Of a stretch of DNA of 64,000 bases, positions 1 to 8,401 are shown one piece after another. Within the stretch, counting starts at the first letter, position 1; every line of letters begins with the position of its first letter. A program made the position numbers and the translations under genes. A model generated the notes under the pieces. It saw only the letters and a program-made list of their open reading frames with translations, ran no database searches and had not been told where the DNA came from. Source of the stretch: Streptomyces sp. V3I8 (GTDB lineage: Bacteria > Actinomycetota > Actinomycetes > Streptomycetales > Streptomycetaceae); NCBI RefSeq assembly GCF_030817535.1, contig NZ_JAUSZL010000002.1, positions 5,456,001 to 5,520,000 of the forward strand, given 5' to 3'.

Positions 1-408
1 CACGTTCATGCAGCGGAACAGCTCGATCAGACCGATGGAGACGAGCATCACCATGTCGAGCGCCGGCAGGAAGTCGTACGCGGGGTAGTCCCGCTCGGTC
101 CAGTGCTCCGGCTGGAGCAGCCAGGCGAGCAGCACGAGCGACAGGAGCGGGGCGGCGCCCAGCATCAGGGCGGCGCGCAGCCGGTGCGGCTCCTGCGAGA
201 GGAGCGTGCGGTACTGCACCTTGTACGGCTTGCCCGGGTCGGGCTGGGTGAGAGGACCTGCGAGACGGCTGTAGTGCTCGTAGTCGTATCTCGGCAGGTT
301 CTTCTTTATTCTGCGGAAAGTGCCGGTCCGTGTCTGTGACGGCACCCTCAGCTGGGTGGTCTCGGACGGGTCGGAATTCTGCCGGGCGCCCGTCGGCGTC
401 GACGTCAT
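1..408 (-). CDS. cslA: CslA-type family 2 glycosyltransferase, N-terminal part (cut by window edge)
   Basis: Only the first 136 codons are present; the gene runs off the left edge. The N-terminus is a polar cytosolic stretch with basic residues (FRRIKKNLPRYDYEHY), followed by a hydrophobic segment near residues 77-97 and the start of a second near 117-130, as expected for the membrane anchor ahead of a GT2 domain. From memory this N-terminus closely matches S. coelicolor CslA, the cellulose-synthase-like protein that makes a beta-glucan at hyphal tips with the copper oxidase GlxA. The downstream partners would lie outside the window. The ATG is preceded by a G-rich Shine-Dalgarno region. The catalytic domain is not visible, so the call rests on the N-terminal resemblance and on the LPMO-containing neighbourhood. 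Confidence 0.8.
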   Translation of the reverse strand, partial: MTSTPTGARQNSDPSETTQLRVPSQTRTGTFRRIKKNLPRYDYEHYSRLAGPLTQPDPGKPYKVQYRTLLSQEPHRLRAALMLGAAPLLSLVLLAWLLQPEHWTERDYPAYDFLPALDMVMLVSIGLIELFRCMNV

Positions 409-735
409 GAGTCATCCCCCCACACGCACGTCACTGCGTGCTCGTTGTTCCCTTCGCCGGCAGGTCCCCCCTGGACCATGCACAGGCGTATCAACAGCAG
501 GCCCCCGTCACCACATCATCCACATACCTTATAGACATGGTGGAGCGGCCTTCCGGTTGCATGATGCCCCCCTCGGCATCCGCTCGGCATCCGCGTACGG
601 ACGGGGCCCCGAATCCCCGCCTTCGGACATCACCGGTTCCGTGTCCCCCAACCGGGCCGCAACCGCAGCCTTTTGTCGCCCAGGGTTCTACGCGGTTCCC
701 CATGATCGCAAGACGCGAAACATGGTGTTTACCGA
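409..735. other. Intergenic region upstream of cslA
   Basis: This stretch separates the GntR gene stop from the cslA start. I see no credible coding sequence: short open frames lack codon bias and ribosome sites. A TATAAG element at 528-533 on the minus strand could be a -10 box for cslA, but no clear -35 partner is visible. Confidence 0.4.
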
Positions 736-1446
736 TCATATGTGCCTATTGGGGTGCCTGATGGTCTCGTTCGGTACGGTTGCGGTCAGGCGTGTACGGA
801 TGTGACCGAAGTGTTCTCTTATGGCGCCCTCGGCCCGGCCCGCGTCACCGGAGCGCACCGCGTCGAGGATCTCCCGGTGCTGCCGGCAGGTCACCCTCGG
901 ATCCTGCGGAAGCTCCGCGAGATCCGTGCGTACGCGGTGGAAGGCGTCCCAGAACGCCTCCAGGAGCTCGCTCAGCAGCGCGTTGCCCAGGCCCCGGTAC
1001 AGGGTGGCGTGAAAGGCGCGGTCGGTCTCGGCGAGGCCCTTGCCGGCGGAGGCCTGCGCGTCCATGCGGTCGACCAGTGCGTCCAGGGCGGCCAGGTCGT
1101 CCTGCGGGACGTTGCCCGCGACCCGGGAGACCAGGCCGGTCTCCACCGCCTCGCGCAGCTGCAGCAGCTGCAGCAGGCTGTCCTCGCCGCGGTAGTGCCC
1201 GGCGACCGTGCGGAAGGCGAGGCCCTCGATCACCGGCGCCATGGACATCGGCCCGACATACGTGCCGAAACCGTGCCGGATCTCCACGATGCCCATCGCC
1301 TGCAGGGCCTTGAGGGCCTCGCGCACGGAGTTCCGGCTGGCGCCGAGCAGCTCCATGAGGTCGGGCTCGGTCGGCAGCACGGCGCCCGGGGGCAGCCGGC
1401 GGTCGATGATGAGCTTCTTGATCTGCTCCTGGAGATCGCGCGCCAT
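736..1446 (-). CDS. FadR-type GntR family transcriptional regulator
   Basis: 236 aa. The N-terminal winged helix-turn-helix (about residues 5-70) contains GAVLPTEPDLMELLGASRNSVREAL in essence, the typical GntR recognition helix pattern. The C-terminal FCD domain carries the family's metal-site pattern: Asp and His in ETDRAFHATL, His in CRQHREIL and His in REHFGHI. The ATG at 1446 was chosen because it begins directly at MARDLQEQ, the normal GntR start; the open frame upstream on this strand is a codon-bias artefact opposite the NlpC gene. It is transcribed towards cslA and divergently from the peptidoglycan-binding gene. The ligand is unknown; FCD regulators usually sense small organic acids. 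It may control cslA or the divergent gene (inference from position). Confidence 0.85.
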   Translation of the reverse strand: MARDLQEQIKKLIIDRRLPPGAVLPTEPDLMELLGASRNSVREALKALQAMGIVEIRHGFGTYVGPMSMAPVIEGLAFRTVAGHYRGEDSLLQLLQLREAVETGLVSRVAGNVPQDDLAALDALVDRMDAQASAGKGLAETDRAFHATLYRGLGNALLSELLEAFWDAFHRVRTDLAELPQDPRVTCRQHREILDAVRSGDAGRAEGAIREHFGHIRTRLTATVPNETIRHPNRHI

Positions 1447-1671
1447 GGCGAGAGGGTAGCGGGTCCCCGCGGACGCCCTTCGCGGATCGGGGTGCCCCGG
1501 GCTCCGACCGTTCTCGGCCACGGGCCGGTGGGGGCCGCGGTCGAAAACGGTCCGGCCGCCGGCGGCGATTACATCATTCGGACCGTCAGCATGCGATGTC
1601 CGCAGCCGGTTGAGAAGCTGACGGATGTGCAGAACCTTGGAAATCTCCAGCAGAACGACGAGGGGAAAAAG

Positions 1672-3021
1672 ATGACCGCTCCGGTGTTCGAGGAATTCGA
1701 TCCCGCGAGCGACTGCGACTGCCCAGGATGCACCCACTGGCGGCGCGTCCTGCCGCACTCCACCCCCACGCGCCACCCCGCCGGCGCCCCCATGGCGGCC
1801 CTCGCCCTGGCCGCGGCCGCCGGCACGGTGCTCGGCGCGGCGGGCGCCGCCCCCGCCGTCGCCGCGGCGCACGCCCCCCAGCGTCCCGGCGCCCCCGCGG
1901 CGGACGACCCCGGCACCCCCCAGGGCGGCACGGCCCCGCTGCACGGCCCCGGCGGCGTCCCCGCCAAGGCCAGGGTCCCCCTGACGACCCGGGCCGAGAT
2001 CATCGACCGGGCCAAGGAGTGGGTCGCGGCGCGGGTGCCGTACGACATGAACGCCTACTGGTCCGACGGCTACCGCCAGGACTGCTCGGGCTTCGTCTCG
2101 ATGGCCTGGAACCTCGGCGGCAACGAATGGACGGGCAGCCTCGACACGTACGGCGTGCGGATCGGCAAGGACGAGCTCCAGGCCGGCGACATCCTGCTCT
2201 TCCACAATCCCGCCGACCCCGAGAAAGGGTCGCACGTCACGATTTTCGGCGGCTGGACGGATCAGACGCGGAGCCATTACGTCGCGTACGAGCTGACCCC
2301 CCCGACCGCCCGGCGGAAATCCACTCCCTACGCCTACTGGAGCAATTCGGCCCGCTATCTCCCGTACCGCTACAAGGGACTCAGGGCGGAGCCCGGCGCG
2401 GACGGCACGGACGGCACGGGCACCGTCACGCCCGTCACCTCGCCGGGCGGGGCCTACCCCGGCGCGGCCGCCTTCGGGCCCGGCAGGAACAACGCGTACG
2501 TCACCCGGCTGGGACGGATGCTCGTCGCGCGCGGCGCCGGCGCGTACTACAGCTCGGGGCCGGGGCCGCGCTGGACGGACGCGGACCGGCGGGCGACCCG
2601 CGCGTTCCAGCTGGCACAGGGCTGGACCGGCGCGGACGCCGACGGACTGCCGGGGCCGACGACCTGGTCGTACCTGGTGAACGGCGGGGGCCGGGACGTC
2701 AGGGCCGCGAGTGCCGGAGGTTCCGCCACCCCCGTGCGGCCCCCGGTCCCGGCTCCGGCCACGGAAGCGGGCTCGCACGGTGTGGCCGGCTACCCCGGCC
2801 GGGCGGCGTTCCGGCCCGGCGCCGACAACGCGCACGTGACCCGGCTCGGCAGGCAACTGGTGAAGAAGGGGTTCGGCACGCACTACACGCAGGGTCCGGG
2901 ACCGCGCTGGGGCGAGAGCGACCGGCGCAACGTCGAGGCGTTCCAGCGGTCGCAGGGGTGGCGCGGCGGGGCGGCGGACGGCTACCCCGGCCCGGAGACC
3001 TGGCGGCGGCTCTTCTCCTAG
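1672..3021 (+). CDS. Secreted NlpC/P60-like protein with two peptidoglycan-binding repeats
   Basis: 449 aa. A polar, Cys-containing N-terminus (DCDCPGC at 14-20) precedes a hydrophobic Ala-rich segment (41-66) that could be a late signal peptide or anchor. Residues about 105-235 resemble an amidase/NlpC-P60 fold: DCSGF with Cys138 as candidate nucleophile and His188 in GSHVTIF as partner. Two similar repeats of about 75 residues follow (about 242-320 and 353-449). Each has the pattern Y-P-G-x-AAF-x-PG, an N-A-x-VTRLGR helix, and GPGPRW followed by an F-Q-x-x-QGW signature typical of Streptomyces peptidoglycan-binding modules. The ATG is preceded by GAGGGG. It probably cleaves or remodels cell-wall stem peptides, and its place beside cslA and an LPMO fits an envelope role. 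Whether the N-terminus is cleaved is uncertain. Confidence 0.8.
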   Translation: MTAPVFEEFDPASDCDCPGCTHWRRVLPHSTPTRHPAGAPMAALALAAAAGTVLGAAGAAPAVAAAHAPQRPGAPAADDPGTPQGGTAPLHGPGGVPAKARVPLTTRAEIIDRAKEWVAARVPYDMNAYWSDGYRQDCSGFVSMAWNLGGNEWTGSLDTYGVRIGKDELQAGDILLFHNPADPEKGSHVTIFGGWTDQTRSHYVAYELTPPTARRKSTPYAYWSNSARYLPYRYKGLRAEPGADGTDGTGTVTPVTSPGGAYPGAAAFGPGRNNAYVTRLGRMLVARGAGAYYSSGPGPRWTDADRRATRAFQLAQGWTGADADGLPGPTTWSYLVNGGGRDVRAASAGGSATPVRPPVPAPATEAGSHGVAGYPGRAAFRPGADNAHVTRLGRQLVKKGFGTHYTQGPGPRWGESDRRNVEAFQRSQGWRGGAADGYPGPETWRRLFS

Positions 3022-3118
3022 GTCTCCTCTCCCCGGGCTCCCCCGCCGAGCCCCCGACGACGGTTCTTCCTGGCGGCAGTTCTTTCCGGCGGCAGTTCTT
3101 CCCGGCGCGGAGGCACGT

Positions 3119-4294
3119 ATGAGCACGACGACCACTTCACATTCCCCGGAGTCCGAGGGGGTCCCGGAGCCGGCCACGCGCGACACCGGCGGCCGCGGGG
3201 CGCGGGTCATCCACACCGAGGCGACCACCGAGATCCCGGTCCACCTGCTGTTCCGCGACGAGCCGGAACCGGTGTCCGTGGCGCTCGCACCCGCAGTGGT
3301 GAGCCGCCGGCGGGGCACCGGGGAGCAGCCGCGGATCGCCCGGCGCGCACCGGCCCCGCTGCCGCCGAGGCCCGCCCCGGAGGTCGACCCCGACCTGGTG
3401 GAGCGGCCCGCACGGGTGCTGCCGGGCACGGTCGGAGTGCTGGCCGGTGCCGCCGGCGCGGCCGGTTGCGTACTGGCGTCCTGGTGGGCCGGTGTTCTGC
3501 CGCTGCTCGCCGTGGACGCGCTGGGCCTGTCGGCGCACACCGGTGCCGGGCTCGGCGGCCCCCAGTGGGCGGCGCTCGCGGGGTGCGGGGCGCTCGCCCT
3601 GTTCGGGTTCGGCGGGCTGGCGCGCGGGCGCACCGGGCGCGCCTGGGTGCTCGGGCTCTTCGGCCGCTACCGGGGCACGGTCCGGCGCACCGGGCTGATG
3701 TGGGTGAACCCGCTGGTGCTGCGCCGCCGGATCGACGTGCGGCTGCGGCACTGGCGCAGCGAGGCGATGCCGGCGGTCGACGCGAACGGGGTCGCGCTGC
3801 GTGTCACCGTCCTCGTCGTCTGGCGGGTGCGGGACACCGCGCGGGCCGCGCTCGGCGTCGAGGACCACCAGCAGTACCTGCGCGAGTGCGTGGAGGCGGC
3901 GCTCGCGCGGGTGCTCGCGCAGCTGCCGGCCGACGTCCCGCCGCACACGGCGGGGGCGGCGGACCCCGCGACCCTGCGCAACACGGAGGCCGTCAGCGAC
4001 GCGCTGACCCGCCTCGTGGCGGCGGACGCGGCGGCGGTCGGCCTCCAGGTGTTCTCCGCGCAGCCGCTCGGGGTGGAGTACGCCCCCGAGGTCGCCGCCG
4101 TGATGCAGCGCCGCCGGATCGCGGCCCTGGACGCCCGGCACCGCGACAAGGTCCTCACCTCGGTCGTCGACTCCGTCGAGGACACGGTGACCCGGCTGAC
4201 CGTGCGCGGGCTCGTCGAGCTGGACGACTACGAGCGCAAGGCCCTGGTGAAGGACCTGACGGTGGCGTTCTATACGGGGCATGGAGATCGCTGA
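3119..4294 (+). CDS. SPFH/Band 7 domain membrane protein
   Basis: 391 aa. A Pro/Arg-rich cytosolic N-terminus (1-100) is followed by two hydrophobic segments (about 102-130 and 145-165). An SPFH-like region then runs from about 185 to 370: RTGLMWVNPLVLRRR, a VTVLVVWRVRD strand, and a helical tail with RRRIAALDARHRDKV. SPFH proteins form membrane-associated oligomers and microdomains. The ATG at 3119 has GGAGG just upstream. It lies about 100 bp after the peptidoglycan-binding gene and overlaps the following kinase gene by 14 bp, so the three are probably co-transcribed. No enzymatic motif is seen. Confidence 0.75.
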   Translation: MSTTTTSHSPESEGVPEPATRDTGGRGARVIHTEATTEIPVHLLFRDEPEPVSVALAPAVVSRRRGTGEQPRIARRAPAPLPPRPAPEVDPDLVERPARVLPGTVGVLAGAAGAAGCVLASWWAGVLPLLAVDALGLSAHTGAGLGGPQWAALAGCGALALFGFGGLARGRTGRAWVLGLFGRYRGTVRRTGLMWVNPLVLRRRIDVRLRHWRSEAMPAVDANGVALRVTVLVVWRVRDTARAALGVEDHQQYLRECVEAALARVLAQLPADVPPHTAGAADPATLRNTEAVSDALTRLVAADAAAVGLQVFSAQPLGVEYAPEVAAVMQRRRIAALDARHRDKVLTSVVDSVEDTVTRLTVRGLVELDDYERKALVKDLTVAFYTGHGDR

Positions 4295-4955
4295 CCACCG
4301 CACCCCCGCCACGAACCCCCTCGTCCTCGCCGACCTCGCGGCGGACGCCCGGAGCCTGACCGAGGGCACCCCGCGTGCCGTGCTGGGCCTGGCCGGGCCG
4401 CCCGGGGCCGGCAAGTCGACCCTCGCCCGCGCCCTGGTCGCGCACCTCGGCGAGGACGCCGCCTACCTGCCGCTGGACGGCTTCCACCTCTCCAACGTCC
4501 AGCTGGAGCGCCTCGGGCTGACGGCCCGCAAGGGTTCCGAGCCGAGCTTCGACGTGTGGGGATACGTCGATCTGCTGCGCCGGGTCCTCGACGAGACGGC
4601 CCGCGACATCTACGTACCGGACTACGACCGGACCCTCCACGAGCCCGTCGCGGCCCGGCATCTGGTGCCCCCGGCCGCCCGGCTCGTCGTCACCGAGGGG
4701 AACTACCTGGCCTGCGATCTGCCCGGGTGGCGGGACGCGTACGTGCTCATGGGGGAGTGCTGGTACGTCGGAGCGCCCGGGGACGTGCGGCACAAGAGGC
4801 TGGTGGAACGGCAGTTGGCGGGAGGGAAGGACGAGGCGCAGGCGCGGGACTGGGTCGAGGCCAACGACGGCCCCAACGGGGAGCTGGTGGAGAGGTCGCG
4901 GGACCGGTGTCACCGGACGCTCACCACGACAGGTATGGACCCATCGCATTTTTGA
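4281..4955 (+). CDS. P-loop nucleoside/nucleotide kinase family protein
   Basis: 224 aa. A Walker A motif (GPPGAGKST, about residues 39-47) lies close to the N-terminus, then PLDGFHLSN, RKGSEPSFDVWGY and YDRTLHEPV. These are the hallmarks of the uridine kinase/pantothenate kinase-like group that includes FrcK-type kinases. EGNYL and a late LVERSRDRCHRTL helix complete the fold. It probably phosphorylates a small hydroxylated substrate with ATP in the cytosol; the substrate cannot be read from sequence. Its start lies inside the SPFH gene (14-bp overlap), suggesting translational coupling. Confidence 0.8.
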   Translation: MEIADHRTPATNPLVLADLAADARSLTEGTPRAVLGLAGPPGAGKSTLARALVAHLGEDAAYLPLDGFHLSNVQLERLGLTARKGSEPSFDVWGYVDLLRRVLDETARDIYVPDYDRTLHEPVAARHLVPPAARLVVTEGNYLACDLPGWRDAYVLMGECWYVGAPGDVRHKRLVERQLAGGKDEAQARDWVEANDGPNGELVERSRDRCHRTLTTTGMDPSHF

Positions 4956-4990
4956 TATGGACACAGCCAAGTCTCGGCAATAATCTGGTA

Positions 4991-5006
4991 CTTGGTCTAG
5001 ACCTGA
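4991..5006 (+). promoter_or_regulatory. Predicted DasR-responsive element (dre) upstream of the LPMO
   Basis: The sequence CTTGGTCTAGACCTGA contains the perfect palindromic core GGTCTAGACC of the Streptomyces DasR consensus (ACTGGTCTAGACCACT); 11 of 16 positions match and the core is intact. It lies about 93 bp before the LPMO start, the usual place for DasR repression of chitinolytic genes. Binding would make the LPMO responsive to N-acetylglucosamine-derived signals. Confidence 0.75.
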
Positions 5007-5098
5007 ACCATCGCCTCACCCTTACGCACCACCCTCACGCATCGCGATGCGCACGCACGGCTCACGGAACCTCCCCCACGTTCTCCAGGAGCGGCAGC

Positions 5099-5743
5099 AT
5101 GCGAGAAACCCCCCAGCCGGCCCTTCATCCGACTCCCCGTCCCCGAAAGCGGCTGAAGTGGTACGCCGCCGCGGTCGGACTCGCCACCACCGGAGCGTTC
5201 GTGCTCTCCAGCGGCGGGGCCACCGGTCACGGCTACACCGACCTGCCGGTCAGCCGGCAGAAGGTCTGTCAGAACGGCACCGTGACCAATTGCGGTGACA
5301 TCCAGTGGGAGCCCCAGAGCGTCGAGGGCCCCAAGGGCTTCCCGGCGTCCGGGCCGGCCGACGGTCAGATCTGCTCCGGGAACCACGGCAACTTCGGCGC
5401 GCTGGACAAGGCGACGACGCCCTCGGGCGGTGCCTGGCCCACGACCAAGGTGAACGGCGGACAGAGCTACACCTTCCGCTGGCAGTTCACGGCACGGCAC
5501 TCCACGACCGACTTCAAGTACTACATCACCAAGAACGGCTGGAACCAGAACGCCGCCCTGACCCGGTCGGCGCTCGACACCACCCCGTTCCTGACCGTCC
5601 CCTACAGCGGTCAGCCCCCGGCGACGCTCTCGCACAGCGGCACCCTGCCGTCAGGCAGGAGCGGACATCACGTCATCCTCGCCGTCTGGACGATCGCCGA
5701 CACGGGCAACGCGTTCTACGCCTGCTCCGACGTCACGTTCTGA
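5099..5743 (+). CDS. lpmP: AA10 lytic polysaccharide monooxygenase, secreted
   Basis: 214 aa. A twin-basic N-terminus (RPRKRLKW) and a hydrophobic segment form a signal peptide; cleavage before His44 leaves HGYTDLP, the N-terminal histidine of the copper histidine brace. The second ligand is His134 in FTARHSTTDFKYYIT. The C-terminal VILAVWTIADTGNAFYACSDV is typical of AA10 (auxiliary activity 10), with Phe in the axial position and a conserved Cys. It is a single-domain enzyme without a CBM. AA10 enzymes oxidatively cleave chitin or cellulose. From memory, the equivalent protein beside cslA in S. coelicolor (LpmP) is linked to tip-glycan deposition. The ATG is preceded by CCAGGAG. A dre upstream suggests GlcNAc-responsive control. 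Confidence 0.92.
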   Translation: MRETPQPALHPTPRPRKRLKWYAAAVGLATTGAFVLSSGGATGHGYTDLPVSRQKVCQNGTVTNCGDIQWEPQSVEGPKGFPASGPADGQICSGNHGNFGALDKATTPSGGAWPTTKVNGGQSYTFRWQFTARHSTTDFKYYITKNGWNQNAALTRSALDTTPFLTVPYSGQPPATLSHSGTLPSGRSGHHVILAVWTIADTGNAFYACSDVTF

Positions 5744-5750
5744 CCGCCCG

Positions 5751-5786
5751 GCGGGCGACCGGCGGGTGCCCCCGCCGATCGCCCGC
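5751..5786 (+). terminator. Hairpin terminator after the LPMO gene
   Basis: Two 16-nt arms (5751-5766 and 5771-5786) pair with a single G/U-type mismatch and a 4-nt loop, starting 8 nt after the LPMO stop. There is no U-tract, as is common for Streptomyces terminators. Confidence 0.7.
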
Positions 5787-5908
5787 CGCGCAGCTCTGAG
5801 CATCCCTTGAGGATCTCCGCCACCCCCCACGGGTAGGTTCCACGCACGTCGACATGACCATGACGGCGTGCGTGGAGCCGTACCGGACTCCGAACACCGG
5901 GGGATGTC

Positions 5909-6403
5909 GTGGATCTCTTCTTCTATGCGATTCCGGGCCTCATCCTGGCCCTCGTGCTCTTCGCGGCCATACGGGTGATCCGCCGTGCGCGGGACCTCAG
6001 GCAGGTCTGGAACAGCGGGCTGACGGCCGAGGCGCGCTGTCTGCGCACCTACACGACGACCAGCGGCGGCAGCGGCGACTCCGCCGTGCGCACGACACTC
6101 CACCACGTCTACGAGTTCACGGCCCGGGACGGCCGGACCGTCCGGTTCGAGGAGGAGGACGGACCGGGGACGACGCTGGAGGGCGACACCGTCGTCGTGC
6201 ACTACGCCGAGGGCGAGAGGGTGCGGGCCACGGCCCAGACGCCCAGCCACCGGAAGAACGCGGTGGGGGCCGCGGCGGTCCTGGTCCTCCTCGGGGTGAT
6301 CGCGGTGATCTGCGTCGGCTTCATGGTCACGTACACCGAGGTCTCCGAGGCGGGCGACTCCCTCGTCGAGGACTCCGGCACCGGATACGGCACCTTCCCG
6401 TGA
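5909..6403 (+). CDS. DUF3592-type membrane protein
   Basis: 164 aa. An N-terminal transmembrane helix (about 4-22) is followed by a soluble beta-rich domain. The domain has an early EARCLRTY strand, HHVYEFTARDGRTVRFEE and GDTVVVHY, the DUF3592 pattern. A second transmembrane helix follows (about 116-140) with a short acidic tail. GTG at 5909 is the only in-frame start giving the N-terminal helix. Function is unknown. It stands alone between the LPMO terminator and a convergent tRNA. Confidence 0.7.
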   Translation: MDLFFYAIPGLILALVLFAAIRVIRRARDLRQVWNSGLTAEARCLRTYTTTSGGSGDSAVRTTLHHVYEFTARDGRTVRFEEEDGPGTTLEGDTVVVHYAEGERVRATAQTPSHRKNAVGAAAVLVLLGVIAVICVGFMVTYTEVSEAGDSLVEDSGTGYGTFP

Positions 6404-6421
6404 CGAGCGGCCCGGGCGACG

Positions 6422-6451
6422 AAAAGGGCCTCCGCTTTCGCGAAGGCCCTT
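6422..6451 (-). terminator. Rho-independent terminator of tRNA-Lys
   Basis: Read on the minus strand, GGGCCTTCGC and GCGGAGGCCC pair around a GAAA loop and are followed by TTTT, just after the 3' end of the tRNA. It is a textbook intrinsic terminator. Confidence 0.9.
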
Positions 6452-6458
6452 CGTGTGG

Positions 6459-6532
6459 TGCGCCGCCAGGGACTCGAACCCCGGACCCGCTGATTAAGAG
6501 TCAGCTGCTCTAACCAACTGAGCTAGCGGCGC
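6459..6532 (-). tRNA. tRNA-Lys (CTT), copy 1
   Basis: A 74-nt cloverleaf is visible: acceptor stem GCGCCGC/GCGGCGC, anticodon loop CTCTTAA with CTT anticodon, T-arm with GTTCGAGTC, and discriminator A. The CCA end appears to be encoded in the DNA (6456-6458). An intrinsic terminator follows. The body is identical to the copy at 15900-15973. Confidence 0.97.
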
Positions 6533-6629
6533 GTGACTCCCGCCGACCGCTTCCGCGGCTGGCGACAAAGAAAATACTACCCGGTCCTCAGGGGTGCTTC
6601 CGACCACCCGCGGGTGACGGGCGGCCGCT

Positions 6630-7388
6630 TCAGATGGCCAGCGAGAGCAGGACCGGTGCCGCGCCCCGGTTCAGGGTGTCGGCCGCCTCGCGCAGCCGGT
6701 GGGCGTGTTCCAGTGGGAGGGAGAGGGCGAGGCAGCCCACGGCGGAGCCGGCCGTGACCGGGACCGCCGCGCAGACCGTGCCCACCGCGTACTCCTGGAG
6801 GTCGAGCACGGGCACGGTCGGTGCCTGGGCGTCGAGCCGGGACAGGAGCACCCGCTCGTTCGTGATGGTCCGCGAGGTGAGCCGCGCCATCCGGTGACGG
6901 GAGAGGTGGTCGCGCCGGCCGTTGAGGTCGAGCTGCCCGAGCAGGCTCTTGCCGATCGCGCTGGCGTGGGCCGAGGAACGGAAGTCCACCCACTCGTTGA
7001 CCGCCGGGGTCGCCGGGCCGTCCGCGCACTGGGTGACGTGGATCTCGCCGTCCACGTACCGGCTCATGTAGACGGCGGCGCCCAGCGAGTCCCGCAGCCG
7101 GTCGAGGGTGCGCTGCAGCTGGGCGCGCAGCGCCTCCTCGCGGCCGTGCGCGGAACCGAGCCGGTCGAAGGCCTCCCCGGTGAGGTACGCCCCGTCCGCC
7201 AGCTGCTCCACGTACCCCTCGCGGCGCAGCATCCGCAGGAGTACGACGAGGCGCTCGGTGCCGAGGCCGGTGTGCCGGGCGAGCTCGGCGTCGGTGACTC
7301 CGGTGGGGTGCCGGGCCACGGTCTCCAGGACGCGCAGGGCGTCCTGGGCCGAGTGGTACGGCACGGTCGGCTCGTGCTTCAGCGCCAC
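6630..7388 (-). CDS. IclR family transcriptional regulator
   Basis: 252 aa. The N-terminal winged helix (SAQDALRVLETVARHPTG, then a TDAELARHTGL recognition region) and a GAF-like C-terminal effector domain with SSAHASAIGKSLL and DLQEYAVGTVCAAVPV are typical of IclR proteins. GTG at 7388 is preferred over upstream in-frame starts because AAGGGGAC sits just before it. It lies next to the ectoine-type transporter on the same strand, 182 bp downstream of ehuA, and may regulate it, but no operator is evident. Substrate is unknown. Confidence 0.85.
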   Translation of the reverse strand: MALKHEPTVPYHSAQDALRVLETVARHPTGVTDAELARHTGLGTERLVVLLRMLRREGYVEQLADGAYLTGEAFDRLGSAHGREEALRAQLQRTLDRLRDSLGAAVYMSRYVDGEIHVTQCADGPATPAVNEWVDFRSSAHASAIGKSLLGQLDLNGRRDHLSRHRMARLTSRTITNERVLLSRLDAQAPTVPVLDLQEYAVGTVCAAVPVTAGSAVGCLALSLPLEHAHRLREAADTLNRGAAPVLLSLAI

Positions 7389-7570
7389 GGTGGGTCCCCT
7401 TGCGCTTTTGCGGCCCGGCGTGCGGCCGACCCGGCGCGCATCGGGCCGCACATCAACGCGGCCCGGACGGCCGGGGCCCCCTCCACGATAGCCGCCGGGG
7501 CGGTCACCGGGAGGGGCTCTTGACGAGACCGGTGCCCTTGCGTCACCGCACCGCAGTCACCGCACCGCCG

Positions 7571-8401
7571 TCACAGCACCGCGCCGAGGAACTCCCTGGT
7601 CCTGTCGTGCTCCGGGTCGCCGAAGATCTTCTCCGGCGGGCCGGACTCCAGCACGCGCCCGGAGTCGAACATCAGCACCTGGTCGGAGATGTCCCGCGCG
7701 AAGCTCATCTCGTGGGTCACGCAGAGCATCGTGATGTCGGTGCTGCGCGCGATGTCCCGCAGCACGTCGAGGACGCCCGCGACCAGCTCGGGGTCGAGCG
7801 CGGACGTCACCTCGTCGAGGAGCAGCACCTGCGGCCGCATCGCCAGGGCCCGCGCGATCGCGACCCGCTGCTGCTGCCCGCCGGAGAGCTGGCTCGGGTA
7901 CTTGTCGAGGTGCTCCGCGAGACCCACCAGGTCGAGCAGTTCACGGGCCCGCTCCTCGGCCGCGTCCCTGGACATGCCGAGCACGGTGACCGGCGCCTCG
8001 GTGATGTTGCGCAGCACCTTCATGTTGGGGAAGAGGTTGAACTGCTGGAAGACCATCCCGATGTTCTTGCGGACCTCGCGGACGTGCTTCTCGCCGGCCG
8101 GGACCAGCTTGCCGTTCCTCTCCTCGTGGGTGAGGTACTCGCCGCCCACCTTGATCGTGCCCTCGTCGGGCTTGAGCAGGGTCATCAGCAGCCGCAGGAT
8201 CGTCGTCTTGCCGGAGCCGGACGGGCCGATCAGCGTGACGTGCCTGCCGGAGGCGACGGAGAAGTCGAGGTCGTCGAGGACCGTGTTGGCGCCGAAGCGC
8301 TTGGTGACCTTGTCGAAGCGGATCAGCTCGCTGCCGTCCACCGCCGGGTTGGCGGCGGAGGCGGCGGCGGACTCCTTCGTCAGGGGGGTGTCAGCGGACA
8401 A
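7571..8401 (-). CDS. ehuA: Ectoine/hydroxyectoine-type ABC transporter ATP-binding protein
   Basis: 276 aa. Walker A is GPSGSGKTT, the Q-loop region is GMVFQQFNLFPNMKVLRN, the signature is LSGGQQQR, Walker B is VLLLDEVTSALDPE, and the H-loop is VTHEM. This is a full polar amino acid uptake ATPase (GlnQ/EhuA class). It is last in a four-gene operon (binding protein, two permeases, ATPase), and its start overlaps the preceding permease by 11 bp. It powers import at the membrane. The ectoine assignment comes from the binding protein, not from this subunit. Confidence 0.85.
   Translation of the reverse strand: MSADTPLTKESAAASAANPAVDGSELIRFDKVTKRFGANTVLDDLDFSVASGRHVTLIGPSGSGKTTILRLLMTLLKPDEGTIKVGGEYLTHEERNGKLVPAGEKHVREVRKNIGMVFQQFNLFPNMKVLRNITEAPVTVLGMSRDAAEERARELLDLVGLAEHLDKYPSQLSGGQQQRVAIARALAMRPQVLLLDEVTSALDPELVAGVLDVLRDIARSTDITMLCVTHEMSFARDISDQVLMFDSGRVLESGPPEKIFGDPEHDRTREFLGAVL

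Noticed and set aside
1447..1671. c-di-AMP (ydaO) riboswitch before the wall hydrolase-like gene
   Set aside because: Such riboswitches precede some Streptomyces wall hydrolases, but the conserved core segments were not found in this leader.
736..3633. A 965-codon open frame on the minus strand
   Set aside because: Only its last 236 codons are the GntR gene. The rest lies opposite the peptidoglycan-binding and SPFH genes and is a high-GC frame artefact.
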